A stretch of DNA of 64,000 bases from an uncultured Alphaproteobacteria bacterium (GCA_949297145.1 CASFQO010000009.1:1-64000); one strand, 5' to 3'; positions 17,523-26,566 are shown, counted from the first letter of the stretch. Program-made: numbers and translations. Notes: generated by a model from the letters alone, not told the origin.

Positions 17523-18467
17523 TTATTCTTGAACTTGTCTGATAATTTCTACCCATTCATTGACTTTTTTACCGTTCTTGTCAAACATTTCAAGTTTGTA
17601 TTGCAAAGCCGGAACAGTATTATCTGGCGCAACATACCAATCTGCAGAAGTATCTACAACGAAATCTGCATTGTTGATATTATTGACAACTTCATAAGTT
17701 TTGGAACCGCTGATAATATCTTTGGTTGCACCCTTTAAGCGGTGACTTCCATATGGCAAATCAGAACTCAACAACTTGGTATCTTTGATATAAATTGTTC
17801 TGGTTTTGCCACTGTCATAAATGGCTGAAGTATCTTGCAACATACGATTTGTCGCGCGGGTTGCCACAACAATATATGCTTCCGGAGAATATTTAGCGAT
17901 TGTAGCTGCATCAACTTTTGCATTGGCTGATTTCATACCGACAACTTCTGAATGGTACGGATTTTGTTTTACCGTTACTTCTACAGTATCTCCTGCCGGA
18001 GCGGCTTGAGGTGCTATAGGAGCCGGAGCTGCATAACCACTGTAGCTAACTTCTGCCGGAATGATTTCTTCATGAGTTGTTACAACCGGTTCGCATACAT
18101 CTTTACCGCAAGGTTCTTCTAAAGTGGTCGTTGTGGTAATGATTTTTTTCGTTGTGGTTACTTTGGGTTGCGGCATTGGCATCGGTTGACATCCACATGG
18201 CTGCATGCATGTTGGCTGATAGCACGGTTGTGCGACTTCTGCACATGGGCAGTCATATACCGGTTGCGGTGCCGGAACATATATCGGTTCCGGTTTTACA
18301 ACAACTGGTGCCGGAGCTGGTGCTACAGGCGCTGACTCTATAACCGGAGCTTGGTCTTCATAAACTGTTTCATCAAATGTTACGTTGTCTACCTCTTCCC
18401 ACTGGTTGTCACTGCATGAGCAGGCGGCCAGCATCGTACAGGTAATGACACTTATTATTCTTTTCAT
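17523..18467 (-). CDS. Pro-rich outer-membrane-type lipoprotein of unknown function
   Basis: A 314-residue lipoprotein. The N-terminal signal MKRIISVITCTMLAACSCS contains a lipobox (LAAC), giving Cys16 as the probable lipidated residue. Residues about 35-140 are a Pro/Val/Cys-rich linker (APVAPAPAPVVVKPEP, then CPCAEVAQPCYQPTCMQPCGC) with many Cys residues that could form disulfides. The folded C-terminal domain (about 165-314) carries RTIYIKDTKLLSSDLPYGSHRL, INNADFVVDTSADWYV and DKNGKKVNEWVE. The layout of lipid anchor, Pro-rich arm and small domain resembles LpoB-type regulators of peptidoglycan synthases, without clear LpoB sequence identity. SD AGGAG precedes the ATG by seven bases. First gene of the pair with 16661-17518. 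Confidence 0.6.
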   Translation of the reverse strand: MKRIISVITCTMLAACSCSDNQWEEVDNVTFDETVYEDQAPVIESAPVAPAPAPVVVKPEPIYVPAPQPVYDCPCAEVAQPCYQPTCMQPCGCQPMPMPQPKVTTTKKIITTTTTLEEPCGKDVCEPVVTTHEEIIPAEVSYSGYAAPAPIAPQAAPAGDTVEVTVKQNPYHSEVVGMKSANAKVDAATIAKYSPEAYIVVATRATNRMLQDTSAIYDSGKTRTIYIKDTKLLSSDLPYGSHRLKGATKDIISGSKTYEVVNNINNADFVVDTSADWYVAPDNTVPALQYKLEMFDKNGKKVNEWVEIIRQVQE

Positions 18468-18600
18468 CGGGCATCTCCTACTAAATTATTATTATTTATA
18501 CTATTAGCGCCAAGCAATTAAAAATTTCTTAAGTTTTTGATTTACTTTTGCCTTTTTTTATGTTACTTCCCTCTAAAAGTTTAGCCTATGAGGAGTTGTT

Positions 18601-19041
18601 ATGACGATTACTTTCGCATCTTTTATATTTGCTTTTTTGTTCTTATTTAAAGCCGTACAAAAGAATACGTTTTTTATTCTTTACGCCACGGCTATGATCT
18701 TAGCATCTTATTATTGCGAAAGTCAACTGGGTTGGAGGGTCAGACCTTTCTCTAAAGTTGCCATTATGCTGTTTGTTCTTTTTCATCTGCCCTTAATTAA
18801 TTTTTTCACATTTGCCGCTTATGGCCGAGATAAAAGATGCGCTCAAAGAGGTGAGTGGCGTATTCCTGAGGTTCAATTGCATACTCTGGAACTATTGGGC
18901 GGAACAATCGGCGCTATTATCGGACAGAAGTTTTTTCACCACAAAAACAAGAAAAAATCTTATATGGCTACTTTTTTTGCAACGATTGTCATTCAAGTCG
19001 GCGTTATCTTATATATTTTACGAGCGTTGCGGCTTTTATAG
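18601..19041 (+). CDS. DUF1294 family membrane protein
   Basis: A 146-residue integral membrane protein with about four hydrophobic segments. The DUF1294 hallmark block is clear in the middle: NFFTFAAYGRDKRCAQRGEWRIPE, then LHTLELLGGTIGAIIGQKFFHHKNKK, matching the family pattern DK..A....WRIPE..L..L.LLGG..GA......HK. Family function is unknown. The gene has an SD (GAGGAG) before the ATG and ends head to head with the YbjN-family gene without a gap. Confidence 0.85.
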   Translation: MTITFASFIFAFLFLFKAVQKNTFFILYATAMILASYYCESQLGWRVRPFSKVAIMLFVLFHLPLINFFTFAAYGRDKRCAQRGEWRIPEVQLHTLELLGGTIGAIIGQKFFHHKNKKKSYMATFFATIVIQVGVILYILRALRLL

Positions 19042-19566
19042 TTACATAACCATGGCACTGGTATATAAAGCCTGAGACGGCTCAACATTTTGACGCATCA
19101 CTGCATTGAAAATCGGATACACACGTTCGCACTCCATAATTGCGAGTTCTATAATCTTACTGATTTTATGAGAGAATAGCTCTTCGTTATCTTGCAGTAT
19201 CAGCGAATGTTTAAAGATTGGCATTTTTTGTTCACTCCAATAAGAGAAGTGACCAAGCCACAAATTTTCGTTCAAAAGCGCTAGCAACTCAAACATTTTG
19301 GCTCTGTCTACGTTTGAAGTTTCTATGTTTAACAGACAGGAAATGTGTAAACATCTTAAATGTTCCTCATAGGCAAAAAATATCAGCATATTATCCCATT
19401 TGCCTAAAACCTCTGCCACTAATTCATTATCTTTGCGGCGATCGTATGAAACTTTATCTCGGGAAAATATGCCCTCTATTGTGTCTATCGGATTGTATAA
19501 ATCTTCCTCAACTGCTAAATTTATCACCGCTTCATCCTCTTTTTTGTTTCTACTGCGCTCGTGCAT
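19042..19566 (-). CDS. YbjN-domain protein
   Basis: A 174-residue acidic cytoplasmic protein. The pattern with DNMLIFFAYEEHLRCLHISCLLN, LLALLNENLWLGHFSYW and the C-terminal PSQALYTSAM is typical of the alphaproteobacterial YbjN-like proteins, which resemble type III secretion chaperones in fold. Exact function is unknown. It is transcribed alone, converging on the DUF1294 gene; the lgt promoter lies on its other side. The family call rests on recognising these blocks. Confidence 0.65.
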   Translation of the reverse strand: MHERSRNKKEDEAVINLAVEEDLYNPIDTIEGIFSRDKVSYDRRKDNELVAEVLGKWDNMLIFFAYEEHLRCLHISCLLNIETSNVDRAKMFELLALLNENLWLGHFSYWSEQKMPIFKHSLILQDNEELFSHKISKIIELAIMECERVYPIFNAVMRQNVEPSQALYTSAMVM

Positions 19567-19724
19567 TTATTTTTGACGCATGCACCGGCTTAAAACAACT
19601 ACAATCTATACTTTTCCACTTATTTAAGAATTTTGTAACTTTTTCATTTTTTATAAATTCCCTTTAATCATACACTTAGCTTTTTCTTTAAAAAAAATAT
19701 CTTTTTTATGTGGATTATATTTTT

Positions 19725-19754
19725 TTGTTAATATAAATTTAAGCGTTATATAAA
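19725..19754 (+). promoter_or_regulatory. candidate promoter of lgt in a 214-base gap
   Basis: TTGTTA at 19725-19730 is followed after 16 bases by TATATA (19747-19752), or after 18 by TATAAA (19749-19754). The gap 19567-19780 is very AT-rich and holds nothing else that I can support. Confidence 0.35.
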
Positions 19755-19780
19755 AGTTATTTTGCAAATCGGAGCTAAAT

Positions 19781-20569
19781 ATGTATTTTGATTTTCCCAA
19801 TATCTCTCCTATCATTTTTTCTGTTGGGCCTTTTTCTCTGCGTTGGTATGCTTTAGCCTATCTTATCGGAATTATATCTGCGTGGATGCTTACTAAAAGA
19901 AATATCAAAAAATATAATTTGGGAATCTCTGATGAACAATTAGATGATTTGGTTTTTTATGTTACTTTGGGGATTATCTTAGGTGGTCGGTTAGGTTATG
20001 TTTGTTGCTACGGAAATGGCTATTTTTGGGAAAATCCTCAAGAAATTATCGCTTTGTGGCACGGCGGTATGTCTTTCCATGGCGGTATAATCGGCGTTAT
20101 AATCGGGCTTTTCTTATTTGCCAGAAAATATAAATTTCCTTTTCTTAAAATAACGGATATTGTTGCTTTATATGTGCCTATCGGAATCTTTTTAGGCAGA
20201 CTTGCTAATTTTGTTAATGATGAATTATGGGGACGGGTCACAACAGTGCCGTGGGCCGTTAAATTTCCTGAAGGGGGCTATCTGCCTCGTCATCCCTCGC
20301 AGCTTTATGAAGCTATGCTTGAGGGAGTGGTTATGTTTATTATCCTTAATCTTTTATGGAAAAAGCCTTTTGTCAGAGAGCACTTTGGTATTACCTCTGC
20401 GGTTTTCTTGATTGTTTATGCGATTTCTCGTGTTATCGTGGAATTTTTCAGAGAGCCGGATCAGCAAATCGGTTTCCTTTTAGGCGGTATTACCATGGGG
20501 CAGCTTTTGTCGCTTCCTTTTTTGCTGCTGGGAGTTTATGTCCTCCACCGCTCGGTCAAAAAATCTTAA
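19781..20569 (+). CDS. lgt: phosphatidylglycerol-prolipoprotein diacylglyceryl transferase
   Basis: Inner-membrane enzyme that transfers diacylglycerol from phosphatidylglycerol to the lipobox Cys of prolipoproteins, the first step of lipoprotein maturation. The 262 residues include about seven membrane helices. The Lgt signature is RLANFVNDELWGRVT near residues 143-157, preceded by WHGGMSFHGGIIG with the essential His and followed by HPSQLYEAMLEG. The SD GGAG sits six bases before the ATG. This window has several predicted substrates (17523-18467, LptE, the TolC-like protein). The last bases overlap the convergent GGDEF-like gene. Confidence 0.96.
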   Translation: MYFDFPNISPIIFSVGPFSLRWYALAYLIGIISAWMLTKRNIKKYNLGISDEQLDDLVFYVTLGIILGGRLGYVCCYGNGYFWENPQEIIALWHGGMSFHGGIIGVIIGLFLFARKYKFPFLKITDIVALYVPIGIFLGRLANFVNDELWGRVTTVPWAVKFPEGGYLPRHPSQLYEAMLEGVVMFIILNLLWKKPFVREHFGITSAVFLIVYAISRVIVEFFREPDQQIGFLLGGITMGQLLSLPFLLLGVYVLHRSVKKS

Positions 20570-21738
20570 GCTTTAATCGTAATATTTCGTGTAAACTTGC
20601 AAGCTTTTTGCAGATTTTCTTCGGCTCTTACCAAAACAGCTTCCGCATCGGCGTCGCTACGTTTTTTTTCGCTGATGCATTGAGATACCGTTAGTTGCAA
20701 ATTGTTATTTTCATTAAATACAAAAATAGATTTTGCAATGCTGCGGCGGATATTTTCTGCTTTTTCAAAACTTTCTGATGCATTCATATTGGTAAAAGCT
20801 AAAATTAATGCATCCGGTTTATAATTATAAATCAAGACCTCTGTATTGACTCCTTTAATCCGTTCTAAAAACATTTTTTTCAGTTGTTGCATCTTTCTTG
20901 GGCCGAAACGCTTCATCAGGCGTTCATATTCATCTATGTACATCAAAGAAATACTATATTTTAACGGATATTTATTTTCTGCGTCACGATAATAACCCCG
21001 GTAATTTTCTATATCTAACTCCTCATCCCTACTACGAATGTAAAATACGTAGTATACGGAAGATACTAAAAGAATTAGACTTGCAGTTAAGAAGAACAGG
21101 CTAAAAGCCAAAATATTATCCGAATAATATATCCCCATAAAAACGGCTATGGATGTAAAGAGCGTTGCGGCGCCTAAAATTTTTCCCTTGCCGATGTAAT
21201 ATATCAGAAGAATAGCTAAGCATATTAAAGAAATGCTTAGTGCGGGATAGTTGAACATGCCTATATGTTTATAAAAATAGTAAGAATCCGCATCTATGCT
21301 GTGATTTTGTAATTTTTCTATCAATGCTGTTTGTAAAAATAAAAAAATATAAAAGAAGCTCCAGTATTTGTAATTTTTCTGTTTTCTAAAAATGAAGTAC
21401 GCTAAGCTCAAATTAGGCAAAATCAAGGCGCTCCAAATATTATAACCTGATGAAAAAATATAGTCCTCGCCATAGGTGTAGCGCAGATTATTTATCATCA
21501 GATAGCTAATATAAATAACTGAGGCTAGCATGACAGAACTTAAAATTCTTAAGCTGCCCATGACTATCATCGTTAAAAAGATGCAGCCAATAAACGATGC
21601 ATGAATGGTTTGATAATTTTCTTCCGAAAACTCGGATACTGAGAAAAAATATATAAGGAAAGCTCCCATAATCATTATCGGGAGCCAAGCACCTTTATTA
21701 AATTTAAAAATTTTTTCCAGTTCAAATTCTAACAACAC
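20566..21738 (-). CDS. membrane protein with a degenerate GGDEF-like domain
   Basis: A 390-residue protein. Residues about 15-230 form some seven or eight membrane helices, and the soluble C-terminal part (about 240-390) has the shape of a diguanylate cyclase domain: YSISLMYIDEYERLMKRFGPRKMQQL (the usual D.FK..ND..GH.....L region), then NYKPDALILAFTNM where GGDEF would stand, and AEENLQKACKFTRN at the end. The active-site GGDEF is replaced by YKPDA, so c-di-GMP synthesis is unlikely; a sensory or binding role is possible. GTG start with CTGGAG upstream. It converges on lgt with a four-base overlap and follows queA by 63 bases on the same strand. Confidence 0.6.
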   Translation of the reverse strand: MLLEFELEKIFKFNKGAWLPIMIMGAFLIYFFSVSEFSEENYQTIHASFIGCIFLTMIVMGSLRILSSVMLASVIYISYLMINNLRYTYGEDYIFSSGYNIWSALILPNLSLAYFIFRKQKNYKYWSFFYIFLFLQTALIEKLQNHSIDADSYYFYKHIGMFNYPALSISLICLAILLIYYIGKGKILGAATLFTSIAVFMGIYYSDNILAFSLFFLTASLILLVSSVYYVFYIRSRDEELDIENYRGYYRDAENKYPLKYSISLMYIDEYERLMKRFGPRKMQQLKKMFLERIKGVNTEVLIYNYKPDALILAFTNMNASESFEKAENIRRSIAKSIFVFNENNNLQLTVSQCISEKKRSDADAEAVLVRAEENLQKACKFTRNITIKA

Positions 21739-21801
21739 TATTCTCCAGCGGCATGATTTGTTTTAATTAGCCTTAATGTTGTCTATTGTAATCAAGAATG
21801 G

Positions 21802-22884
21802 TTAAATTTTATTTACACATTTTAAAATTGAACTGTCTCCATATGAATAAAAACGGTATTTTTCTTTAATTGCGTGCGCATAAGCCGCTTTCATTCTTTC
21901 TGTACCGGCAATAGCGCAAATGAGCATAAACAGCGTCGATTTTGGTAAATGAAAGTTTGTGATTATCCCATCTATTATTTTAAATTTATATCCAGGGGTG
22001 ATAAAAATGGATGTTTCTCCATTAAATGGGTGCAATACACCTTTATCGTCTCCGGCACTTTCCAGCAGGCGAACGGAAGTGGTTCCTACAGCGATAATTC
22101 TTCGCCCTTCTGCTTTGGCCTTATTGATGATATCACATGCTTGTGGTGTGATTATTCCATATTCAGCATGCATTTTATGGTCTTTGGTATCTTCCGTTTT
22201 TACCGGCAAAAACGTTCCGGCGCCAACGTGCAACGTCAAAAAGACTTTTGTTATCCCCTTTTCATCCAAGCGCTTTAGTACGTTATCCGTAAAGTGCAAA
22301 CCGGCAGTTGGGGCTGCAACGGCTCCTTCATATTTTGCGTAAACAGTTTGATAATTCTCTTTATCATTGTATTTATTCCAAAGCCCCGGTAAAGGTTTTT
22401 CTCTTTTTATATATGGCGGAAGCGGCATTAACCCATATGTCTCAAGTTTTTTTGACAAATCATCTACAGGACATAAAAATTCCAACAAAACTCCGTCCTC
22501 GCCATGTTTTTCCAGAACTTTTGCTTTAAAATCAGATTTTTCAACCGGTATTTCCGACGTATAGAAAGTGACAACATCTTCCGGATGCAAGCGTTTGGAA
22601 TTTTTAATAAACGCCCACCACGTTTGCCCATTTTCCGGATGGTATAAAGTTACCTCTACCTCTGCTTCGCCTCTTTTGCCGTATAGACGTGCCGGAATAA
22701 CTTTTGTATCATTAAAAACCAAAACATCGCCCTTGTGGAGGATATCCGGCAAATCATAAAAGTGACGATCTATAATTTTATCGTCTTCTGTTACATCCAT
22801 CAAACGAGAAGTATCTCTCGGATTAGCCGGCTCCTTGGCTATCAGGTCTTTATCCAGCTCAAAATCAAACAAATCTACACGCAT
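21802..22884 (-). CDS. queA: S-adenosylmethionine:tRNA ribosyltransferase-isomerase
   Basis: Transfers and isomerises the ribosyl group of SAM onto 7-aminomethyl-7-deazaguanine at tRNA position 34, the epoxyqueuosine-forming step of queuosine synthesis. The 360 residues show the family blocks FDFELDKDLIAKEPANPRDTSRLM, VFNDTKVIPARLYGKR, GAVAAPTAGLHFT and TLHVGAGTFLPVK. It ends in a Lys-rich tail of normal length. The start at 22884 follows AAGGAAAGAACA. No other queuosine gene is nearby (tgt often adjoins queA). Confidence 0.96.
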   Translation of the reverse strand: MRVDLFDFELDKDLIAKEPANPRDTSRLMDVTEDDKIIDRHFYDLPDILHKGDVLVFNDTKVIPARLYGKRGEAEVEVTLYHPENGQTWWAFIKNSKRLHPEDVVTFYTSEIPVEKSDFKAKVLEKHGEDGVLLEFLCPVDDLSKKLETYGLMPLPPYIKREKPLPGLWNKYNDKENYQTVYAKYEGAVAAPTAGLHFTDNVLKRLDEKGITKVFLTLHVGAGTFLPVKTEDTKDHKMHAEYGIITPQACDIINKAKAEGRRIIAVGTTSVRLLESAGDDKGVLHPFNGETSIFITPGYKFKIIDGIITNFHLPKSTLFMLICAIAGTERMKAAYAHAIKEKYRFYSYGDSSILKCVNKI

Positions 22885-23014
22885 TGTTCTTTCCTTTATC
22901 TATTTTTTCCACGGTTATAACCCTGCTTATTTATTTTGGCAACCCCTTTTTTATTTACAGCTTTTTTACTTTTGACAATTTTTTAAAAATTTATTTAAAA
23001 TCGACAAAAAGTAG

Positions 23015-23043
23015 TTGAAATAATTAAAATACTAGTATATACT
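23015..23043 (+). promoter_or_regulatory. sigma70-type promoter of the 1161-residue protein gene
   Basis: TTGAAA at 23015-23020 and TATACT at 23038-23043 are separated by 17 bases, close to consensus. The ATG at 23081 follows 37 bases after the -10 box, with GGAG at 23068-23071. A second TTGACA at 22972-22977 lacks a good -10 partner. Confidence 0.55.
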
Positions 23044-23080
23044 GCCAGTAAATAATGGTCTTTTTTTGGAGATGAATACG

Positions 23081-26000
23081 ATGACTGATGCTTTTGATAG
23101 CATGGATTTAAATACAGCTTATGAAATAGCTGGCGGATATATTGAAGCTGATGACAAAACTTTTGAGCAAGCTCTGAAAATGGTTCGCGAAGACGATGAA
23201 CGTTTTGCTCAAGAGCTTAAAAACGCTCATGAAGCTCAACGCCGCTTTGCCGAAAAACAAGAAAAAGAAGAAGCTATTACCGCTTCGGCAGAAGAAGCTC
23301 TTGAAAATGCGTCTTTCATTAAAGCTGAATTTGATGATGAAAAATTGAAACAAGCTTTCTTTGACGATAAAGAAGTTAAAGAAGCTGAAAAGAATACGCC
23401 TGTTTATGACATTAACCCTGAAACCCAAGAACGCTTTGAGCTTGATGGGGATGAGAAACATGCTCACTTTGAAATGTTATATGAAAAGGCTAAACTTGAT
23501 GTTTGGCGCGAAGAAGCAGGTAATAAAGAATTTAGTCAGCTTGACGCTAAGAAAAAGAAAAATCGTTTGTTCTCCGCTATTAAAAGCTCTTTCTTAGGTA
23601 CTTTGGCTCACTTGAGAACTTCGGCTCAGGTTGAAAATGAAGTTCCTCAGGCTGCTGAAGCTGTTAAATCTGATAATAAAAATTTCTTTGCAAGACAAGC
23701 AGCTTCCATGCTTGCTAAAGTTCAAAAGGCCATCAACTTTGATAAAGAAGTCAGAATTTCATCAAGCTCCGTTATGGCAGCTTGTGCCGAATCGGAAGCC
23801 AAGACAAATTCTTTTGCTAAAAAGTTTGCTGATTTAGCTAAGAAATCTTCCGGCAAAGCCAAAGAATGCTACTCTAAAGTATCTGTTTTAACTCACAAAT
23901 TTAAAGAGTCTTTTGTTTCTAAAGCTAAAGTTGTTTGGGGACAACGTTATGAGTTTATGGCAAACATCCGCGATAGAGCTCCGAAAATTGCAACAGATTT
24001 GGCTGCTACCGGTGTTTTGGTCGGCGCTACCGTTGCGTCTGCACCGTGGCTTGGTACCGCCGTTATTGCCTATGGTGCTTATAAAGCGACTTCCGCTTGG
24101 GTTTGGCCGGTCGTTACACACGCTAGAAAGGCTCAGCGCTTAGCTAAAAATGATGAAAAAGCTCCTAAAATGAGTTTCTTCAAGAGATTGAAACAATCTG
24201 CAAACCAAGTTGTTGGCACGAAAGATTATTACAAAGAAGCCGGATGGGGTTGCGCTGCCGGATTGCTCGGCTTGGGTGCCGCCGGTGCTACTGCAGGTCT
24301 TGGTGCCGGTGCTCTTGTTCAAAAGAGCTTTCAATCTTTATCCAGCACAGCTGTTTATACAACTAACAGTATCACCAACGCCGTTAAAAAATTAAAAGAA
24401 AAAGACGGTAATTGGTGGAGCAAAGGTCTGGCTGTTGCTTCGGCTGCTGTTATGACTTACGTTTTAGCATCCTGCGGTGATCACGCTGAAGATGTCGTCA
24501 GAACCACTCAAGTTAACGGCGGCTTACCGAACGAACCTATATTTACACCTAAAGCTGCTAATGCTGTACAAGAGCAAGCAACACAGGTTGCTCAGGCGGC
24601 TCCTGTTCAAATCAGTGTTCCGGAAAACTGGGAAGCCAGCATGGGTATTACCGAGCAGCAATGGACAAGATTACAAAGTTTCTGGGGTGGTGAAGCTCAA
24701 TATAATTACTTCTACAAAAAAATTACCGACGATATGCTTAAAGACGGTGGTATTTTTGCCGGTAAAACTCGTGAACAAGTTTTGTTTGAATATGAGCGTT
24801 TGTCTTCTTGGAATTTACCTCAACATCAGGAAGTCATCAGACGTATGGATTCATTCTTCGGATGTGATGGCGAAGAACGCATTATGTTAACTACCGAAGA
24901 CACCAAATCTTTAAATGACGTTATGCCTAACGGTTCTATCCGTGATGTTAACGGCAGTGCATGCGTTCGTGTTACTGGACGTGAAGTTAACTGCGGTGAG
25001 GAAGCTATCCGTCATGATGAAAAGATTGATTGCGGATGCGAAGAACATGTTGTTGTTAACGAAACTGTTCAACAACCTACTGTTAATGAACCTGCTCAAG
25101 CGGCAAGTTCTGAACCTACTTTCACGGAAGTTGAGGGTGAGACACATTATGTTGCTGTTCCTCGGTCTGAAGAGCAAGCTGTTAATCCAGCTGTTAAAGT
25201 TGTGAAAGCTAACAACCTTCAACCTGGAAAAATTATAGGCAAAACTGATGCTTCTACAGTTGCTCAAACTCAGGCAGACAATGTTGAAGTTGTTATCGGG
25301 AAAGGTAGTGCTGAAGCTGCCAGTGAAAATGCTCAAGGTGATGCTAGTGGTATTGTTATCACGGATGATATAGAATTTGAGGAAATTCCTGGTAATACAA
25401 TTTATGCTGATGACGCAGCCAGACAAGCTGCTCAACACGTGTCTGCGACTGGTGAGGAAATTTCATTTACGGAAGTTCCCGGACGCACAATTAAAGTTCC
25501 CGCAGGAGATGCTGCATCGCAAGAAGCAGTTGCGGAAGGCGCTGATCCTGTTGCTTCTGCCGTGAATGGTGATGTTAAAGAAACTATTATTCCTAATTCT
25601 GCGGATATTGAAGTTGGAACTCCGGCTGCTGATAATGTTCCAGAACGCGGCGGATATATGAATACCGGTTTGACAGAAAAACAATATCATCGTATGGAAG
25701 CTTTCTTTAAGGATAAATTCGGTGAGAATGCTTTTGAAGATTATATGAATAGAATCACTGATGATATGCGTGCCAAAGGTGGTATGTTCGAAGGTTTAAG
25801 TAAGGCTCAGGCTTTATATTCCGTTCAGCAAATGACAGCTTGGTCTAATGATCAGCATGGCGCTTTTGCTAAAGAAATTTCTACTATGATTGAATATTTA
25901 AAAGGCGAATGTAAAGATACTGTTACCTTAACCGAATCCGAGCAAATCAAAGCTATTATTGATAAAGTTAACGAAAACGGTACTATTGACGGCGTAACCG

Positions 26001-26566
26001 GAAAAAATAATACAATGGTTAAATATTTCCAAGCTAACGATTGTGGCGAGGCCGGAACCTATAATATTCAGGATGTGGCCGGAAATTCTCATACAACGCA
26101 ACCTTCCGGTAACAAATTTGCTCGTTTCTTTAAGAAAATTTGGAACACTTCTCCAGAGCCTGTCTTTACAGAAGTTGAAGGTGAAACACGTTATATACCT
26201 GTTGTTCATGTTCAGGAAGAAGTTGTTGATCCTAGCGTTGTGGTTGTTAAGGCTAATAACTTGCAACCGGGCAAAGTTCTTGGTGAAACAAGTGCTGATG
26301 CCGTTAGTAACGTCCAAGCTGACAATGTTGAAGTTGTTATCGGGGAGGCTTCATCTACTCCTGCCAGTGAAGCTGCTGTTGAAGCAGCAAAAGAGCGTGT
26401 TGCTGGCAAGGTTTCTAAAAAAGCTGCCGAAACAGCTTCTGAAGTTCCTGCCGATAAATTAACTAAAGAGGCTGAGGCTTATGTTCGTTCAAGAGGATTT
26501 GATCCGAAAAAAGTTAATCCGAATTTATATAAATATCTTAACGAAGGACGCGGAAAAAATAACTAG
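23081..26566 (+). CDS. large duplicated-domain protein of unknown family
   Basis: A 1161-residue acidic protein matching no family I recognise. Residues 1-300 are charged and helical with long coiled-coil-like runs. Three hydrophobic segments lie near 303-345, 387-412 and 448-463, the last ending VLASC, which looks like an internal lipobox. Two copies of a helical domain (about 514-650 and 855-990) align as ITEQQWTRLQSFW / LTEKQYHRMEAFF and ITDDMLKDGGIFAG / ITDDMRAKGGMFEG. Two copies of a linker block (about 678-750 and 1026-1100) share FTEVEGET, VKANNLQPGK and QADNVEVVIG. A short motif F.E(V/I).G.T occurs four times. GGAG nine bases before the ATG at 23081 sets the start. It has its own promoter and terminator, so it is probably monocistronic. 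A surface, envelope or secreted role is a guess. Confidence 0.75.
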   Translation: MTDAFDSMDLNTAYEIAGGYIEADDKTFEQALKMVREDDERFAQELKNAHEAQRRFAEKQEKEEAITASAEEALENASFIKAEFDDEKLKQAFFDDKEVKEAEKNTPVYDINPETQERFELDGDEKHAHFEMLYEKAKLDVWREEAGNKEFSQLDAKKKKNRLFSAIKSSFLGTLAHLRTSAQVENEVPQAAEAVKSDNKNFFARQAASMLAKVQKAINFDKEVRISSSSVMAACAESEAKTNSFAKKFADLAKKSSGKAKECYSKVSVLTHKFKESFVSKAKVVWGQRYEFMANIRDRAPKIATDLAATGVLVGATVASAPWLGTAVIAYGAYKATSAWVWPVVTHARKAQRLAKNDEKAPKMSFFKRLKQSANQVVGTKDYYKEAGWGCAAGLLGLGAAGATAGLGAGALVQKSFQSLSSTAVYTTNSITNAVKKLKEKDGNWWSKGLAVASAAVMTYVLASCGDHAEDVVRTTQVNGGLPNEPIFTPKAANAVQEQATQVAQAAPVQISVPENWEASMGITEQQWTRLQSFWGGEAQYNYFYKKITDDMLKDGGIFAGKTREQVLFEYERLSSWNLPQHQEVIRRMDSFFGCDGEERIMLTTEDTKSLNDVMPNGSIRDVNGSACVRVTGREVNCGEEAIRHDEKIDCGCEEHVVVNETVQQPTVNEPAQAASSEPTFTEVEGETHYVAVPRSEEQAVNPAVKVVKANNLQPGKIIGKTDASTVAQTQADNVEVVIGKGSAEAASENAQGDASGIVITDDIEFEEIPGNTIYADDAARQAAQHVSATGEEISFTEVPGRTIKVPAGDAASQEAVAEGADPVASAVNGDVKETIIPNSADIEVGTPAADNVPERGGYMNTGLTEKQYHRMEAFFKDKFGENAFEDYMNRITDDMRAKGGMFEGLSKAQALYSVQQMTAWSNDQHGAFAKEISTMIEYLKGECKDTVTLTESEQIKAIIDKVNENGTIDGVTGKNNTMVKYFQANDCGEAGTYNIQDVAGNSHTTQPSGNKFARFFKKIWNTSPEPVFTEVEGETRYIPVVHVQEEVVDPSVVVVKANNLQPGKVLGETSADAVSNVQADNVEVVIGEASSTPASEAAVEAAKERVAGKVSKKAAETASEVPADKLTKEAEAYVRSRGFDPKKVNPNLYKYLNEGRGKNN

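Noticed and set aside
20566-21738. Active diguanylate cyclase
   Set aside because: The GGDEF active site is absent (YKPDA in its place).
24911-25438. 175-residue open frame antisense to the 1161-residue protein
   Set aside because: No SD, no homology, and composition like a shadow of the sense codons.
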